This document shows positions 35,168 through 46,514 of a DNA stretch of 64,000 nt, piece after piece. The translations under genes were made by a program, and so were the position numbers. The notes beneath the pieces are model-generated. The model had not been told where the DNA came from. It did not search any database and saw nothing but the letters and a program-made list of their open reading frames with translations. Position 1 is the stretch's first letter. Each line of letters starts with the position of its first letter. This DNA is from Neoceratodus forsteri (lineage: Eukaryota; Chordata; Ceratodontiformes; Ceratodontidae): assembly GCA_016271365.2 (NCBI GenBank), contig CM057451.1, forward strand, positions 363,713,501 to 363,777,500, given 5' to 3'.

Positions 35168-35325
35168 AGCGCAGTAAGACTCTCCGAGGTGTGGGTTATG
35201 GCCTGATAAGAGCACTTCCCAGCTGCTAATGGCACTCGGTGCAAGCGCCTCATGGCTCATAATGCACCTGGGGTGTGTTCTTATCAGGCCATAACTCACA
35301 CCTTGTCGTGTCTTATTGCTGGCAT
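35168..35325. repeat. foldback sequence with about 55-bp arms
   Basis: GGTGTGGGTTATGGCCTGAT at 35188 is the complement of ATCAGGCCATAACTCACACC ending at 35302, with one mismatch. Looser pairing extends each arm to about 55 bases around a loop of roughly 45. It follows a long T-run at 35110-35138. Non-coding; it may be a MITE or a conserved hairpin. Confidence 0.65.
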
Positions 35326-35329
35326 ATTA

Positions 35330-38300
35330 CTTGGTAGGTATATAATGTCACACAATGCTAAAAAAGTAAGAAAATACAAAGGCAGTTCCTTTCATAAAAT
35401 ATTAACCAAAATCTTGGTTATCAAGCCTAAGCAACCCCCCCCCAAGAGGTGCCTGAATTCAAGTAGCTTCAAGTGCAGCTTGACTCACAATTATTGTATG
35501 TCTTATACAACCTCTCTATATTGCATATTCACACTATGCTCTTTCATGTCATTATTTCTTCGTGCTGGGGTCACTGGACTCACTGCCCAACCCAGCTGGC
35601 TCAGACTGAAGTATTAGTCAGCTATATCAATCATTTTGTCAACTTATTGTAAAGCTTCTTATCACCACAGTTCAATTTAAAATACAGTAAGTACAGCTTC
35701 TAGCAAGTTCAGCTAAACATACTGATCACGTGTTGCACTTCTAATGCAGCCCTACTCAGAGGTTTAAGTTTCAGTTTTGCTGCATGACGTAAGAAAGAAA
35801 ACTCTGCAGAATCACTTCAGTATCTGAAGCTACACAAATTTGTTCTGTAGTAGGTCACTGTCATATATTCTGTCACCAAGCAATGGTCCTGTAACCCCCC
35901 CTTCCCCCAATAACCACCACTCGGTATAGACATTCAGTTAATTACTTACAAAGAGAAGACGTTAGTTTATCTTGGTTTCCAGCTGCCGGCAACTCCCTTC
36001 AGTCTGCTGTACACGCCTCCCTCTGAGTCAGTCTACACCTCAGAAACATGTGATGATTGCCTGGCAGTATTTAACTCAGAAATACATCAATCATGTGCCC
36101 ATCCTTTGTATACTGCTTTTTATGTAGACTCCAGTATACACCTGCTTCAAAAGAAATCCTAATTGTTTTCTGCTGCGACCTTGAGGCATCCAGCAGGGAT
36201 TAACCCCCCAGAGCACTAATAAATTCCCTAGCTCTGAGGGGTGGGGTAGGAGGTGGAAGGGGACCTTAAAGTGATTTACTCCCCCCTCTCCCCGATGTCC
36301 TGTTTGCAGATCACCTTCCCTTCATTGAGCGATGCAAAGCTCAGCTGCCCTGAAGTTAAGTATTAAATATATTCAGATGCTTAGTTTTTTAACTTGTTTG
36401 TGCCACAGTTGTCTCTGCATGTTTTTTTCTTTGTTTGAAGTTCGCACATGAGCAGTGCATCCACATGCATGAGTGACATCAGCACAGGAAGGTGTTCCCA
36501 CTGCACCTTTCTCACTGCTCGTTCATTCATCTTTCCTGGACCCAGACTCGGTGAGTGCACATCCAAAACTGAACTGGCAAAAATTACAGCACTGATGACT
36601 GAAACTGTTTGTTATATTGGCAGCTGTTATACTTGCTTTTGGGATTGCAGAAGTGGTGATTTCTCCTGATTTTCAATTTTACTCATCTGTCTAAGCTCTG
36701 TCCTAGGTCCATCTGTTCTAGGAACATCACAATCTACATGCTTGAGTACAGTGTTACAGTTTTACTAAGTGCTGCAAGTACATAATTATAACAACAAGTA
36801 TGTATAAAAAATACATTTTTTTAACTGAGTGGAGCTGTAATCTGTAGCGTATTGGGACACAAAAGGACGACTTTTGAACTGGGCAGATCTATAAATTGAA
36901 GTAAGCTTTTCAGTATTGGTACATAGAGGTCTGTGTTAAATGGAGGACTTTAACAGTTCAGAATTGTAATGTGCAGCAAGAGTACAAGCACTGAGCTACA
37001 CAGTCCAATACCAGGAGAACAGTGCAATAAACTGTGTATTTTTGGCAAGTGCTGCTTCCAGTGTGATTGCTTCAGTAAACTGCCTTTGCTGTTGCATTTC
37101 TGAGTGTCACCATCATTATAGACAGTTTATATTTTTTCTTGTGCTCCTGTGTTTTCTTGGGCTCATTTGGTGTTCTCATGCAAGCACCATAACACTGATC
37201 ACCAAAGTATGCTTAGATGTGCATGAATAAAAGGACATGGTGCACTGAATTGTTTTTCCAGCTTGCCAGCTCCTCGCTAAGTTTATAAATGAATGCAATA
37301 AAATCAGTTATATACTGTACATAATTATACTGTACATAGTTTACAGTGTATCTCAAAATTAAAAACACTTAGTTTTTTACCATTTTAACATACAGTCTTT
37401 ATTTTTAATTAGGATTATAGCATCATTGTATGTGCTCTGGAGCATCAGCAAAAGAAGAGACTGCAGTTGCCATCCTTTCCCGACACTGTGGTACCAATCT
37501 GCGGCTTCTATGGTGTTATATTGCAAAGTGTGCTAGTCAGTTCGGCATACTTAGGGAATAATGTCTGAACTAAAATATGGGCTACACAGCAATGAATGCA
37601 GGGAGTCTACACAATGCACCATGACATCGGTAAGGCATGGGAGACAGTATAGAGCAGCATCTGTTGTATTTGCTGTACACTTTACGCATGTGCATCAGAG
37701 AGCCATTGTAATGGAAAAAAATGGGAAAATGCAAACTGCTTGACACAGACCGAAGTGGTAATGAAGTATGGTGACATAAGTGAGGAAGGGTGGTTCAAAT
37801 ACAGTCTAACACTTGAGTACCTACCGCAAGGATAGGTCCCTTTTTGTAGTGGACCAATCAAGTGGTACTTAGGCTATCTAAACATAAATGTGGTCTCTTT
37901 CTCCATGAGAAGGGTATTGGCAGTGTCATTTTTAATCCTGGGGGGTTGGGGCCAATCACCGACTGTACTGTGTATTTTTTGCTCAATTCATAATGCACCT
38001 GGAGGCACACATGTAATGGCAATAAGCCAATGCCAGGATGGTATTACAGATGCTTATGCAGACACTAATGACAGCTGCAGTCTGTATAGTTCCTGAGCAC
38101 TTAGAGGTAACACAAAGCTGGTGCAATAAATTGTAGTTTTAAATTTATAACATGCCGTAAACAGGGGAATTGGTGACTTCAACACGTTACTCAATCACTG
38201 ATGCCTCTAAAGGGGAAAGTACAAGCAGGCCCCCCACCCCCAAAAACACACACACATACACAGAGAAGAAAGCTATAGCATAGACCAGTTGGCACTAGGG

Positions 38301-38780
38301 CAAAGACAGACCCAAACAGTATAAATAATTTACAGATAATAAAAGTTCTATGCTGCAGCATTTTCCTAAGTGTATGTGTGCAGCTGGGGGTTTGGAGTGG
38401 TTGGGGTACAAGATGCCCACTTGTAATTTCCACCCTGTGCTCCATCAGAGTAAGTGACTGATAAATCAATTGGCGGGAGGTCATTACTAACTAGTACCAG
38501 GTGAGGAATTTGGACAAATTGGATTTGGACAAATTGTGAGCCATTTATCCTGCTCAAGCAATGCCACCAGATCGAGCTGTGCTCTCAGTGTCAGGCTGGA
38601 ATGGCCAACAACTTGTTAGCAAAGGGAAAGCAATCCCCCCCCGCAAAAAAAAATATAAAAACCCAGGAAACTATCACTAGCATTTGTGTGGGCACATCGA
38701 TGCTGGGAGTAACAGAACACACACCATACCTCGATTTTGCACAGTATAATGACAGCAATGACGGGAACCAAACCGTAGCA
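35330..38780. other. long unassigned AT-rich region
   Basis: No coding region or recognisable element was found over this 3.4 kb. Points noted: a CTGTAACCCCCCCTTCCC string at 35889 resembling the LTR end at 532, several TATACTGTACA runs near 37310-37335, and A-rich patches. Open frames here are short and lack recognisable motifs. Confidence 0.35.
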
Positions 38781-38789
38781 CTAAGTAGC

Positions 38790-39325
38790 AAAATATAATA
38801 TTAACAGTCTGTGTTGCTAAGTCTGCTCTCACTGCTGTACTGGAATGGATCGGGACTACTGCTGTGTCTGCTTGAGCTGCTGCCCACATCATTCTCGCTG
38901 CTGTCATGGGGTCGTCCCTATGGGGATAAACTATGCAGTGGCTGTCAAATTGTGGCACTGTGTGGATATGAGTGGAATGGGCAGCATTCTTCAAGTTCTC
39001 GAGCCCCTTTTGGAGTAGTCCATTCCCTCTGGTGAGCCCCGTTGCCATCATGAGGGTTTTATCAGCTTTCTGGGTCGCTCCTTTAGTGTCCTCAGCCACG
39101 ATAGACACTTTAGAGTGGAGTTACCTGTGTTCTGACCCGCATTCTTCTATCTTGTGATCCAGCCCCTAGATCGTTCTCAGAAGCACTGCATTTGAAGGCT
39201 GGGGCCCCTCTTGATCAGATGCCTGGAGGTGGGCGTCCTTGTTACCACCCACTCTAGTCTCCTTCTGGCTGGCTCCCTCCACAGCGGCACCCACTTTGTT
39301 TGTTCGGCCCATGGTCGTCCAGCCG
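38790..39325 (-). pseudogene. probable L1-like ORF1 remnant
   Basis: On the minus strand, from about 39315, a possible start MGRTNKVGAAVEG is followed by a broken stretch and then GNGLLQKGLENLKNAAHSTH with HIHTVPQF, which resembles the coiled-coil-to-RRM junction of L1/Tx1 ORF1 (leucine-rich helix then a short hydrophobic strand). There is one stop in the middle. No ORF2 is nearby. Weak but suggestive. Confidence 0.35.
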
Positions 39326-39539
39326 ATGGTCACACAGCAGAAATTGTTATACTGGTAGGTAGATCAAAGGGAGCTCTCTCATCCAAGATCAGACAAAAAA
39401 ATGTTTTAGCATTTAAATTCAACTTTTACACACGAATAAGTGCCTAGATGCAGAGCTGTGTTAGAAAGCTGCTCACAGCTCGACTGCGGGCCTTGACCCT
39501 TTGTGAAATGACATCTTATCCCGGATTTTAAAAATGACA

Positions 39540-39670
39540 CTTGTGATGTTTATGAGGTGGTGTGGAAAAATGGGTATGTTGAAAGTTTGGAGTCAAAATA
39601 TTGGAAAATGATCAAAGTTATGAGTAAATGTTGAAATACTGCAATGTTCAAGTCATAACCTGGACATGAT
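39540..39670 (+). repeat. dispersed copy of the foldback motif
   Basis: GGTATGTTGAAAGTTTGGAG with a preceding TATGAGGTGGTGTGG (39552) matches the motif that forms the array at 52600-53880. It is a single arm here, close to the 3' end of CR1-C. Confidence 0.6.
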
Positions 39671-40226
39671 ACCGCATTACATACAAGCATGCAAACATAT
39701 GAAATTGCCAGCAGATACAGGCCTTACAGTCCATCTACAGTAGTCTGCTTGAGTGTGCAGCACTTCAGCCATTTAGATTGCAGTTGCCCCCCTCCCCTTA
39801 CCCCCCGTATATCCTTCTGCTTCTTTCACACACCCCTATCCACCCTCAGTTTGGACCCTCCCTTTGATCCTGTCCCATCTCCTCTTGAAGCTGCTCACCG
39901 ACCTCAAAGATACCACCTTCTCCAGCAGCGAATTCCACCCTGTAACCGCCCTTTCTGTGAAACAGTGCCTCCTCATTTCCCTCCTGAATCTTCCCCCTTC
40001 CAATTTGAGACTATGTCCCCTGGTTTCCCTCCCACCTTTTAATTTGAACATGCTCTTGGTGTTTACTCTTTTTATGCCCTTCAGGTACTTGCAGGTCTCA
40101 ATGATATCCTCTCTTTCCCCTTCTCTCCTCCAGGGAATACAAGTTGAGCTTCCTCAGTCTCTCCTCATATAGTTTATCTCCTGATCCCAGGATCAATTTT
40201 GTTGCCCTACACTGCACACCCTCCAG

Positions 40227-42607
40227 TAGCTTTATTTATTTTTATTTATTGAATTTTGTTGACCGGGTAGGCCCACTGGGCCCCGGAGGTCCCTTTTTCA
40301 GAGGCGAGCCGGGGGTAAAAATAACATACAAGTAACAGAACAGTACAAGTTGATAGATGACATATTGTGTTACAGAGCTGGATTACATAGGGTTACAATC
40401 AGAGTAGGGGCGTTGGAACATACAGTCAGAGAGACCTCCAGAGTAGGAAATAAAACAACATGTTGCATGCACATAAACAAGAAGATCTAGGGAGAGCACG
40501 GGATAACAGCTACGTTGCTAGGAGTCAGGTCACCTTCCTAAGAGGATCAGGGGGTGGCGTGAGAGTCAGGTCCTAAGGCATTGGCAAGTACTCCTGTTGA
40601 GCAGGTGGGCTTTGAGTTTGGACGGAAGCAGAAGCTGACCCGGCCTCCCTTACCTCCTGTGGGAGGTTGTTCCAGCTGGAAGGGCTGTGAGCGCGAAGGA
40701 TCTGGACCCAGCTTTAGTCCTTGTTTAGGAACCACGAGGAGAGTTTGTCCTGAGTGCGGAGGCTCCTATGAATGGACTTGACCGTGATTAGCCCTTTGAG
40801 GCTAGGGGAGGAGAGGGCCCAGTAACTTTGAAGCCAGGCAAAGAGTTGGGTAGATGAGGCGGGCTTCAGTGGACAGCCACCTGAGCCTGGCCTGGGCCTC
40901 ACAGTGGTGTGTTCTAGGGTGGGACATTGTGGCAAACCCGAGCGATCTTGTTGTATAAGGTCTGGAGCCGCTTAGTTCCGAGAGGCCACACCGTGTAGAA
41001 TGGAGTCTGCATAGGTGAGCTTAGGGAGTAGGACACTGGTTGCAATGGCAACCTGGCTACGGGATAATCTGGTCCTTTAATCTAAAGAGGATGCCGAGTT
41101 TCACATGGATGGCTTTGATGAGTTGGTCCACGTGATTTTTTAGGGAGAAGCCCTTGGTCAATGGTTAGACCGAGGTACGCCGTGGGTAACCACCTCTAGT
41201 TTGTCTCCCCTCTGACTGCAGTTGAAGGAGATTGAACGCCAGATCCCAGGGATCTGGGCCCAAACAGCATCGTCTTGGTTTTGCTGGTGTTTAATACCAT
41301 TTTGTTCAATGTGAGCCAGTCCTCCATCTGAAGGATGTCCTCTTGGAGGGCAATCTTCAATTTCTTTACATCAGGGGAGGCTCTGTAAATGACAGCATCA
41401 TCCGCATATTGGATGGCGCTGCTGCTCCCACAGTGTAAGTGCAGGTCATTTATGAACAGGGTGAAGAGAAGGGCCGAGTATTGACCCCTGTGGTACACCC
41501 TCTTTGAGGCGGTCTTGGTCTGTGAAACATTGTCCCTCCACCTGACCCTCTGGGTGCGGTCAGTGAGGTAATTCTCAAACCAACCTAGTGCATGGGTGTC
41601 CAGGCCTATAGCGCTCATTTTATGCAAGAGGAGATTATGATTTACCAAGTCGAAAGCTTTGGAGAGGTCAATAAATACCGTGCCTGTACTGGCCCCTGAA
41701 TCAGTATTGCACAGGACATCCGCTGAGAATTTGGTTAGGGCAGTATCTGTCCCATGCTTGGCTCTGAAGCCGTGCTGAGACGAGGAGATTACCTGGTGTG
41801 TTTCCAAGTATTCGCGAAGTTGGGAGTAGACTAGCTTCTCCTGTATTTTCGCTATTGCAGACAGCAAGGAAATAGGCCTATAGTTCCCTATAGGCTCAGT
41901 AGGCCTCCTTGTGAATGGGAATCACTATGGCCTGTTTCCATGGTTGGGGACCAACCCCTCCAAGAAGGACGGTTTATCAGCCAGGTTAGTGGCTTCGCTA
42001 GAGCTGGGGCCCTTCCTTAAGGATTCTTGGCTGGATCCCATCAGGGCCTCCAGTGCCTCTCGCCTGTAGGGATTTAAGGATAAGCAGAACTTCCTTTACC
42101 TTAACCATCCGCAGATGAAACTGTGGGCGTGTCAAGTTCACGGGCAGAGGCTCATATGGCTTATGCCCGTGTCTATGTGCCCCACCTTGTATGCATCCAG
42201 ATTCGTAGTAGACGCTAGGGCCTCTGCCATGCAGGCCCTCATCAAGTACTCTGCCTGCTCACCAGATAGGGCCAGTTGTGGATTTTTGTGACCCTTTAGG
42301 AGTTCATTAATATGCGACCAGAAGAACCTAGGGTTTCCCAGGTTAGTTTTTTGGAGATTAGAGATATAATCTTTCTTAGCTTTTTCTATGTTCTGTTTGC
42401 ATTGGTTTCTCAGGGCTCTGTATCTGACTAAGTCCTCAGGAAGATTAGTTCTCCTGCACTTTTTCCAAGCTTTGTCCAGGGAGGTCATCTGGGCTTTTAG
42501 GTGGGGAGAGATCCACTTATAGCAGTTCCCCTTAACCCTGTGGGTTTTCATAGGGGCTACAAGGTCGGTGATACCAGTTAGGGTGGTTTGGAAAAATTTG
42601 ACAGCTT
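40227..42607 (-). mobile_element. L2-like LINE nested in CR1-C
   Basis: CCTCCAG flanks the block (40220-40226 and 42608-42614) and the CR1 sequence is continuous when one copy is removed. The minus strand carries part of an L2-group ORF2 and ends in CTACCCGGTCAACAAAATTC followed by an AATAAATAAA tail. The 5' end is truncated. It sits in the same orientation as its CR1 host. Confidence 0.8.
40560..42600 (-). pseudogene. L2-like ORF2: RT and C-terminal remnant
   Basis: Near the 5' side (42600-42330) sits the linker typical of this group (ITDLVAPMKTHRVKGN, later KQNIEKAKKDYI). RT follows at 41890-41200: YRPISLLSAIAKIQEKLVYS, SSQHGFRAKHGTDTAL, VFIDLSKAFDLVNH and the intact catalytic AIQYADDAVIY. 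The GVPQGS block near 41500 is out of frame with its surroundings, so two compensating frameshifts lie there. The C-terminal region (about 41000-40560) is decayed, with SPSSWNNLPQEVREAG still readable. Endonuclease is missing. Confidence 0.8.
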
Positions 42608-43590
42608 CCTCCAGCTTGATGTCCTTTTTCAAGTAGGGGCACCAGTACTGCACATAGTACTCACAGCATGGCCTCACCAGGGACCTGTGCAGGGGTAGGC
42701 TGACGTCCTCTCTCCTACAGGTAATTTTCCCTTGCAATACACCATAGCATTCTATTGGCCTTTGCTGCTGCCCTCCTGCACTGGGCTGAGTGGTTCATTT
42801 TCCCTGTTACTAGGATTCCCAGATTCTTCTCCATTGACATGGGTAGCTGAAATCCCCCCCCCAACCAGTAACTATTCCCTGGACTTCTGGCCCTTAAGTG
42901 CATGACCTTACTCTTCTTGGCATTGAGCCCTTATTGCCATGTGTCTGACCAGCCCTCCAGTCTTGCTAAATCCTCCTGGAGTTCATCACCACCTTCACCG
43001 CATCCACTTCTGCACAGATCTTAGTGTCATCTGCGAAGAGGCTGATCTTACTTTTTATTCCATCTAAAATGTCGGCAATGAAAATGTTAAACAGCACTGG
43101 TCCCAACACCGAGCCCTGTGGGACCCCACTTCCTACAGCTCTAGGCTCCAATAGTTCACCCTCCATGACTAACTTCTGCTGCCTATCCTGTAACCAGCTC
43201 TTGACCCATCTAACCAATTTCCTCACTATTCCCAAGTTACTCAACTTGCTGGTCAGCCTTCCAAGAGGCACCAAGTCAAAGGCCTTGCTGAAGTCCAGGT
43301 AAAGGATGTCTACCGCATGGCCCTTGTCCAGTTCCTGTGTCACCCAATCAAAAAAGTCAACCAGGTTTGTTTGGCAGGATCTGCCTGAGACAAATCCATG
43401 CTGCTTATTGTCCTTGAGACCATTATCTTCCAGAAATTTCACCAGCCTGTCCTTGAAGATAGTCTCCATTAACTTTCCTACAGTGGCGGTAAGGCTCACT
43501 GATCTACTGATCTGTATTTCCCTGGTTCATCCCTGGGCCCACTCTTATGGAGGGGCACCACATACGCCATCCTCCAGTCCCTGGATATTC

Positions 43591-44020
43591 TTTATTTATC
43601 TATTTAGTTTTTGTTGACCGGGTAAGTGCACTAGACAAATCCTGCCTATTTTCAGGCACGACCCGGGGGAGGGGGATACAGAAGAAAGCCAACTGTCCTT
43701 GAACCAGATTAAGCTGTTGGTGGTATTTTTAGTGAATGAGAAAAATTTGGCCAGAACACAGGGGAAATTCCCATACTCTTTTCGATAAGTGTCATGGGAT
43801 CTTTAACATCATCCTGAACTACCACCAATCCAAGCAGATGGGACCTCGGTTGAACGTTTCATCCAGAAGACGGCAGCTCAGAAGAGCAGCACCCCTCTCA
43901 TGCTGCACTACAGTGTCGGTACTGGGATATTAACCCAAGTGTCAGATGTGGGAACTGAACCCACAGCCCTCTGATCTCCCGGCCTCAGAGGCAAGTGTGC
44001 TACCTGCTGAGCCACTGACA
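43591..44020 (-). mobile_element. tRNA-derived SINE (V-SINE/HE1-like) in CR1-C
   Basis: On the minus strand from 44018: an A-box-like GTGGCTCAGCAGGTAGCACA, a B box GTGGGTTCAGTTCCCAC, then a central block with GGATGAAACGTTCAACC and CATGACACTTATCG, and a 3' tail CCGGGTCGTGCCTGAAAATA ending in GTCAACAAAAAC. The central block resembles the fish and shark V-SINE/HE1 family, as far as memory allows. A plus-strand copy is at 50568-50975. Confidence 0.72.
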
Positions 44021-44950
44021 CTCAATGCACCCATTATCCAGTGAGGTGTTGAATAAGTCCACCAGTGGCCCTGCCAGGACTTCTGCCAACTCTCTCAGGA
44101 CTCTAGGGTGAACTCCATCTGGCCCAGGCACCTTATCCACCCTCAGGGACTTAAAGCCCTCCATCATCCTACCCACTAGGCTCTACCCATCTGTATCCTC
44201 CCCCCCGACTCCCATCCCAACCTTCCCCTTAGGTATGAGCCCTTCCCTATCCCTGGTAAATACTGAATAGAACTACTTATTGAGGACTTCTGCCTGCTCT
44301 GCCCCCTTTTCCGCCCATCCACCCTCAGTTCTCTCGATGCTTTGGCTGCCCTTACTATTCTACTCACCTCCCTGGATTTCTTCACATATTCCTCCCTTTC
44401 CTCCTCGCGGCTGGATCTTTTATAGCTCCTAAAGGTAGCCTTCTTTTCCCACACTCTCTCCGCAACCTCCCTGTTCATCCAGCTTGGCATCTTGATCCTG
44501 GTTTTCTTGCTCTGGCTCTTTACACATGTGCTAGTGGCCTCAGCCATGCCCTGCTTTGATGATTGCCCATTTTTGCTCAGTGTCCATGTATGGGTGGATG
44601 TTAGCTATGTGACCTTCCAGTATTCTTCCCATCCTGCCAAAGTCTGCCTTTTTGAAGTCCAGGACCTTAGTCTTTGTTGTGGCTACCTCCTTTCCTAGAT
44701 TGAGGGAGAACCACACTGTCCGGTGGTTGCTTCCTGCCAGGGGGTCCTCCACCCCAATGTCTTGGACTTGTTTGCCATCCATCAGCACCAGGTCCAGAAT
44801 GTTCTCCTCCCTAGTTGGCTCTGTCATCTTCTGTGTCAGGAAGCCATTCTGGAAGGCCTCCAAGAGGATCTGTTCCCTGGCACATGAGGTAGCTGGGATG
44901 CTGTAGTCTACCCCATGCATGTTAAAGACCCCAACCACCACCGTGCTACC

Positions 44951-45827
44951 TGTTATGTGTAGTGCAGCTTTAAGAAATGTTAAACAGTACAGTAACTGCA
45001 TTCCCTAAAGCTGTAACTCTTCATGTGTGTGTTGAGATAAGTGTTCCCCCTGTGTCTGAGCTGAGTGGAAATAAACAGAGAAGGCCTAAATTTCTGTGGT
45101 GCATGTTTTTCTTATTACCAAGACCCTGAAGTGTTTAAGGTACTTATTTTCAGCCACCAAACACAACAAACTGGCAACGAGGATGGGATAGAAAGCATGG
45201 TGAAAAAAATATTCAGAAATGTTGTCTATAGTGTTCGACTCACTAACCAGATGAGAGTGAAAAAACATGTTGACCAATTACGTACTAGAATTGAGAAACA
45301 AAAAAGGGATACCCAGAGTCAGGATAGTTATACAGCATTATTTCTTCCAGAACAAGAAGAGGAAGAGATAGTGGAACCAAAGTAACTGAGACAAGATGTG
45401 GCTGATACTAATCAGATTCCAGTGCAACAGTCTCAAGTCCTACTACTTCGATCAGGATGTATAAGACGTCCATCAAAGAGGATGGATTTGTAGAGATATA
45501 GCCTAATGACATAGACTAACTAAAGGGACATTGCAGTAATAACTTTAATAGCTTAATACTATTTTCTGAATTATTTACTCACGCACTTTTTAACTAAGTC
45601 AAGAGGGATTGTTATGTGTAGTGCAGCTTTAAGAAATGTTAGACAATACAGCTTTAAGGAATGCATTTACTGTAACTCTTCCTGTGTGTGTTGAGATAAG
45701 TGTTCCCCCTATGTCTGAGCTGAATGGAAGTAAACAGAGAAGGCCTAAATTTCTGTGGTGCAGGTTTTTCTTATTACCAAGACCCTGATGTGTTTAAGGT
45801 ACTTATTTTTGGCTGCCAAACACAACA
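44951..45827 (+). mobile_element. short, internally deleted Gypsy-type LTR element
   Basis: Two 218-bp LTRs, 44951-45168 and 45610-45827, both start TGTTATGTGTAGTGCAGC and end CCAAACACAACA. They flank a 441-bp interior. The host 5-mer CTACC repeats at 44946-44950 and 45828-45832, a textbook Gypsy/Copia target duplication. A purine tract AAGAGGGA precedes the 3' LTR. LTRs differ at a modest number of positions (including several small indels), so the insertion is not recent. Confidence 0.92.
45180..45492 (+). pseudogene. last part of Gypsy pol retained in the short LTR element
   Basis: The frame has VKKHVDQLRTRIEKQ at about 45260, the end of a Gypsy integrase C-terminal domain, and after a stop at 45382 LLLRSGCIRRPSKRMDL near 45440-45489, matching the terminal RxSGRxRRPPxRLDL-type end of Gypsy pol. 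gag, protease, RT, RNase H and the integrase core are gone. The element can only have moved with help from an intact relative. Confidence 0.8.
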
Positions 45828-45948
45828 CTACCTTTGTCACTAAGCTTCCTTAACTGTTCCCCCAGCTCCCTATCAATCTCCTCCTTTTGAGTCGGTGGCC
45901 TGTATACAACCCCCAATCTAACCTTTCTACCTTTTGAGCTGTGGAGTT

Positions 45949-46110
45949 TATTTATTTATTTAGCTTTTCTTGACCACTAGACAAATCCTGCCTATTTTCA
46001 GGCACGACCCGGGGGACGGGGGATACAGATGAATGCCAACTGACTTTTAACCAGATTAGGCTGTTGGTGGTATTTATAGTGAATGAGGGAAATTTGGCCA
46101 GGACACCGGC
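45949..46110 (-). mobile_element. 5'-truncated SINE copy in the CR1-C endonuclease
   Basis: This is the 3' part only of the 43591-44020 family: minus strand GGTGTCCTGGCCAAATTTCC, the AATACCACCAACAGCCTAAT block and the tail CGGGTCGTGCCTGAAAATAG. CR1 sequence resumes on both sides, so it is an insertion. Confidence 0.75.
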
Positions 46111-46514
46111 GCCCATGAGGCTTCCGCCCTGCCTTCCTCCCTCTCCTCCCTGTTACACATTATCCCTTCCCCAACGTAGATGGCCACCCTCTCCTTTCCA
46201 TTTTTCTCTGTCCCTATGGTATAGTTTGAAGCCTGGGATAGCTAGGTCCCAGTAATGGTATTGGATTGCCCAAGTCTCAGTGACAGCGGCTATGTCCATC
46301 TCCCCTTCCACCATCAGTGCCTGCAGTTCTGCTGTCTTGCTACCCAGGCTTCTAGCATTCAATGATACCACCCTCCAATGTAATCCTATCCCCTCAGCAC
46401 CTTCCCCCCCTACTCTTATTTGAATTTTGCTCCTGCCTAGCCATGGGGGGGAGGCCAAAGGACCCCCTCTCCTGGTGACTGCCCACCTCTTCGCACCTAG
46501 TTTAAATTGTACTT

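Larger units (their letters stand above)
42615..46460 (-). pseudogene. CR1-C ORF2: endonuclease and RT remnant
   Basis: Read from 46460 down, the endonuclease has WRVVSLNARSL and AAVTETWA, then after a SINE insertion a VYRPP-like segment, after an LTR insertion VVVGVFNMHGVDYS (about 44930), and DPLAGSNHRTVWFSLNLGKE. The linker (44547-44180) is basic with WMNREVAERVWEKK. RT (43499-42966) reads LTATVGKLMETIF, QHGFVSGRSCQTN, LYLDFSKAFDLVPL, GVPQGSVLGPVLFN and the catalytic SLFADDTKI. The C-terminal part has CRRAAAKANRMLWCIA at 42780. It continues beyond the L2 insertion to 39830 with RRHCFTERAVTGWNSLL. Confidence 0.87.

Noticed and set aside
35886..35910. Start of a solo LTR (CTGTAACCCCCCCTTCCC)
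   Set aside because: No matching end (GGTTACA with a G-tract) or flanking duplication was found in the following 2 kb.
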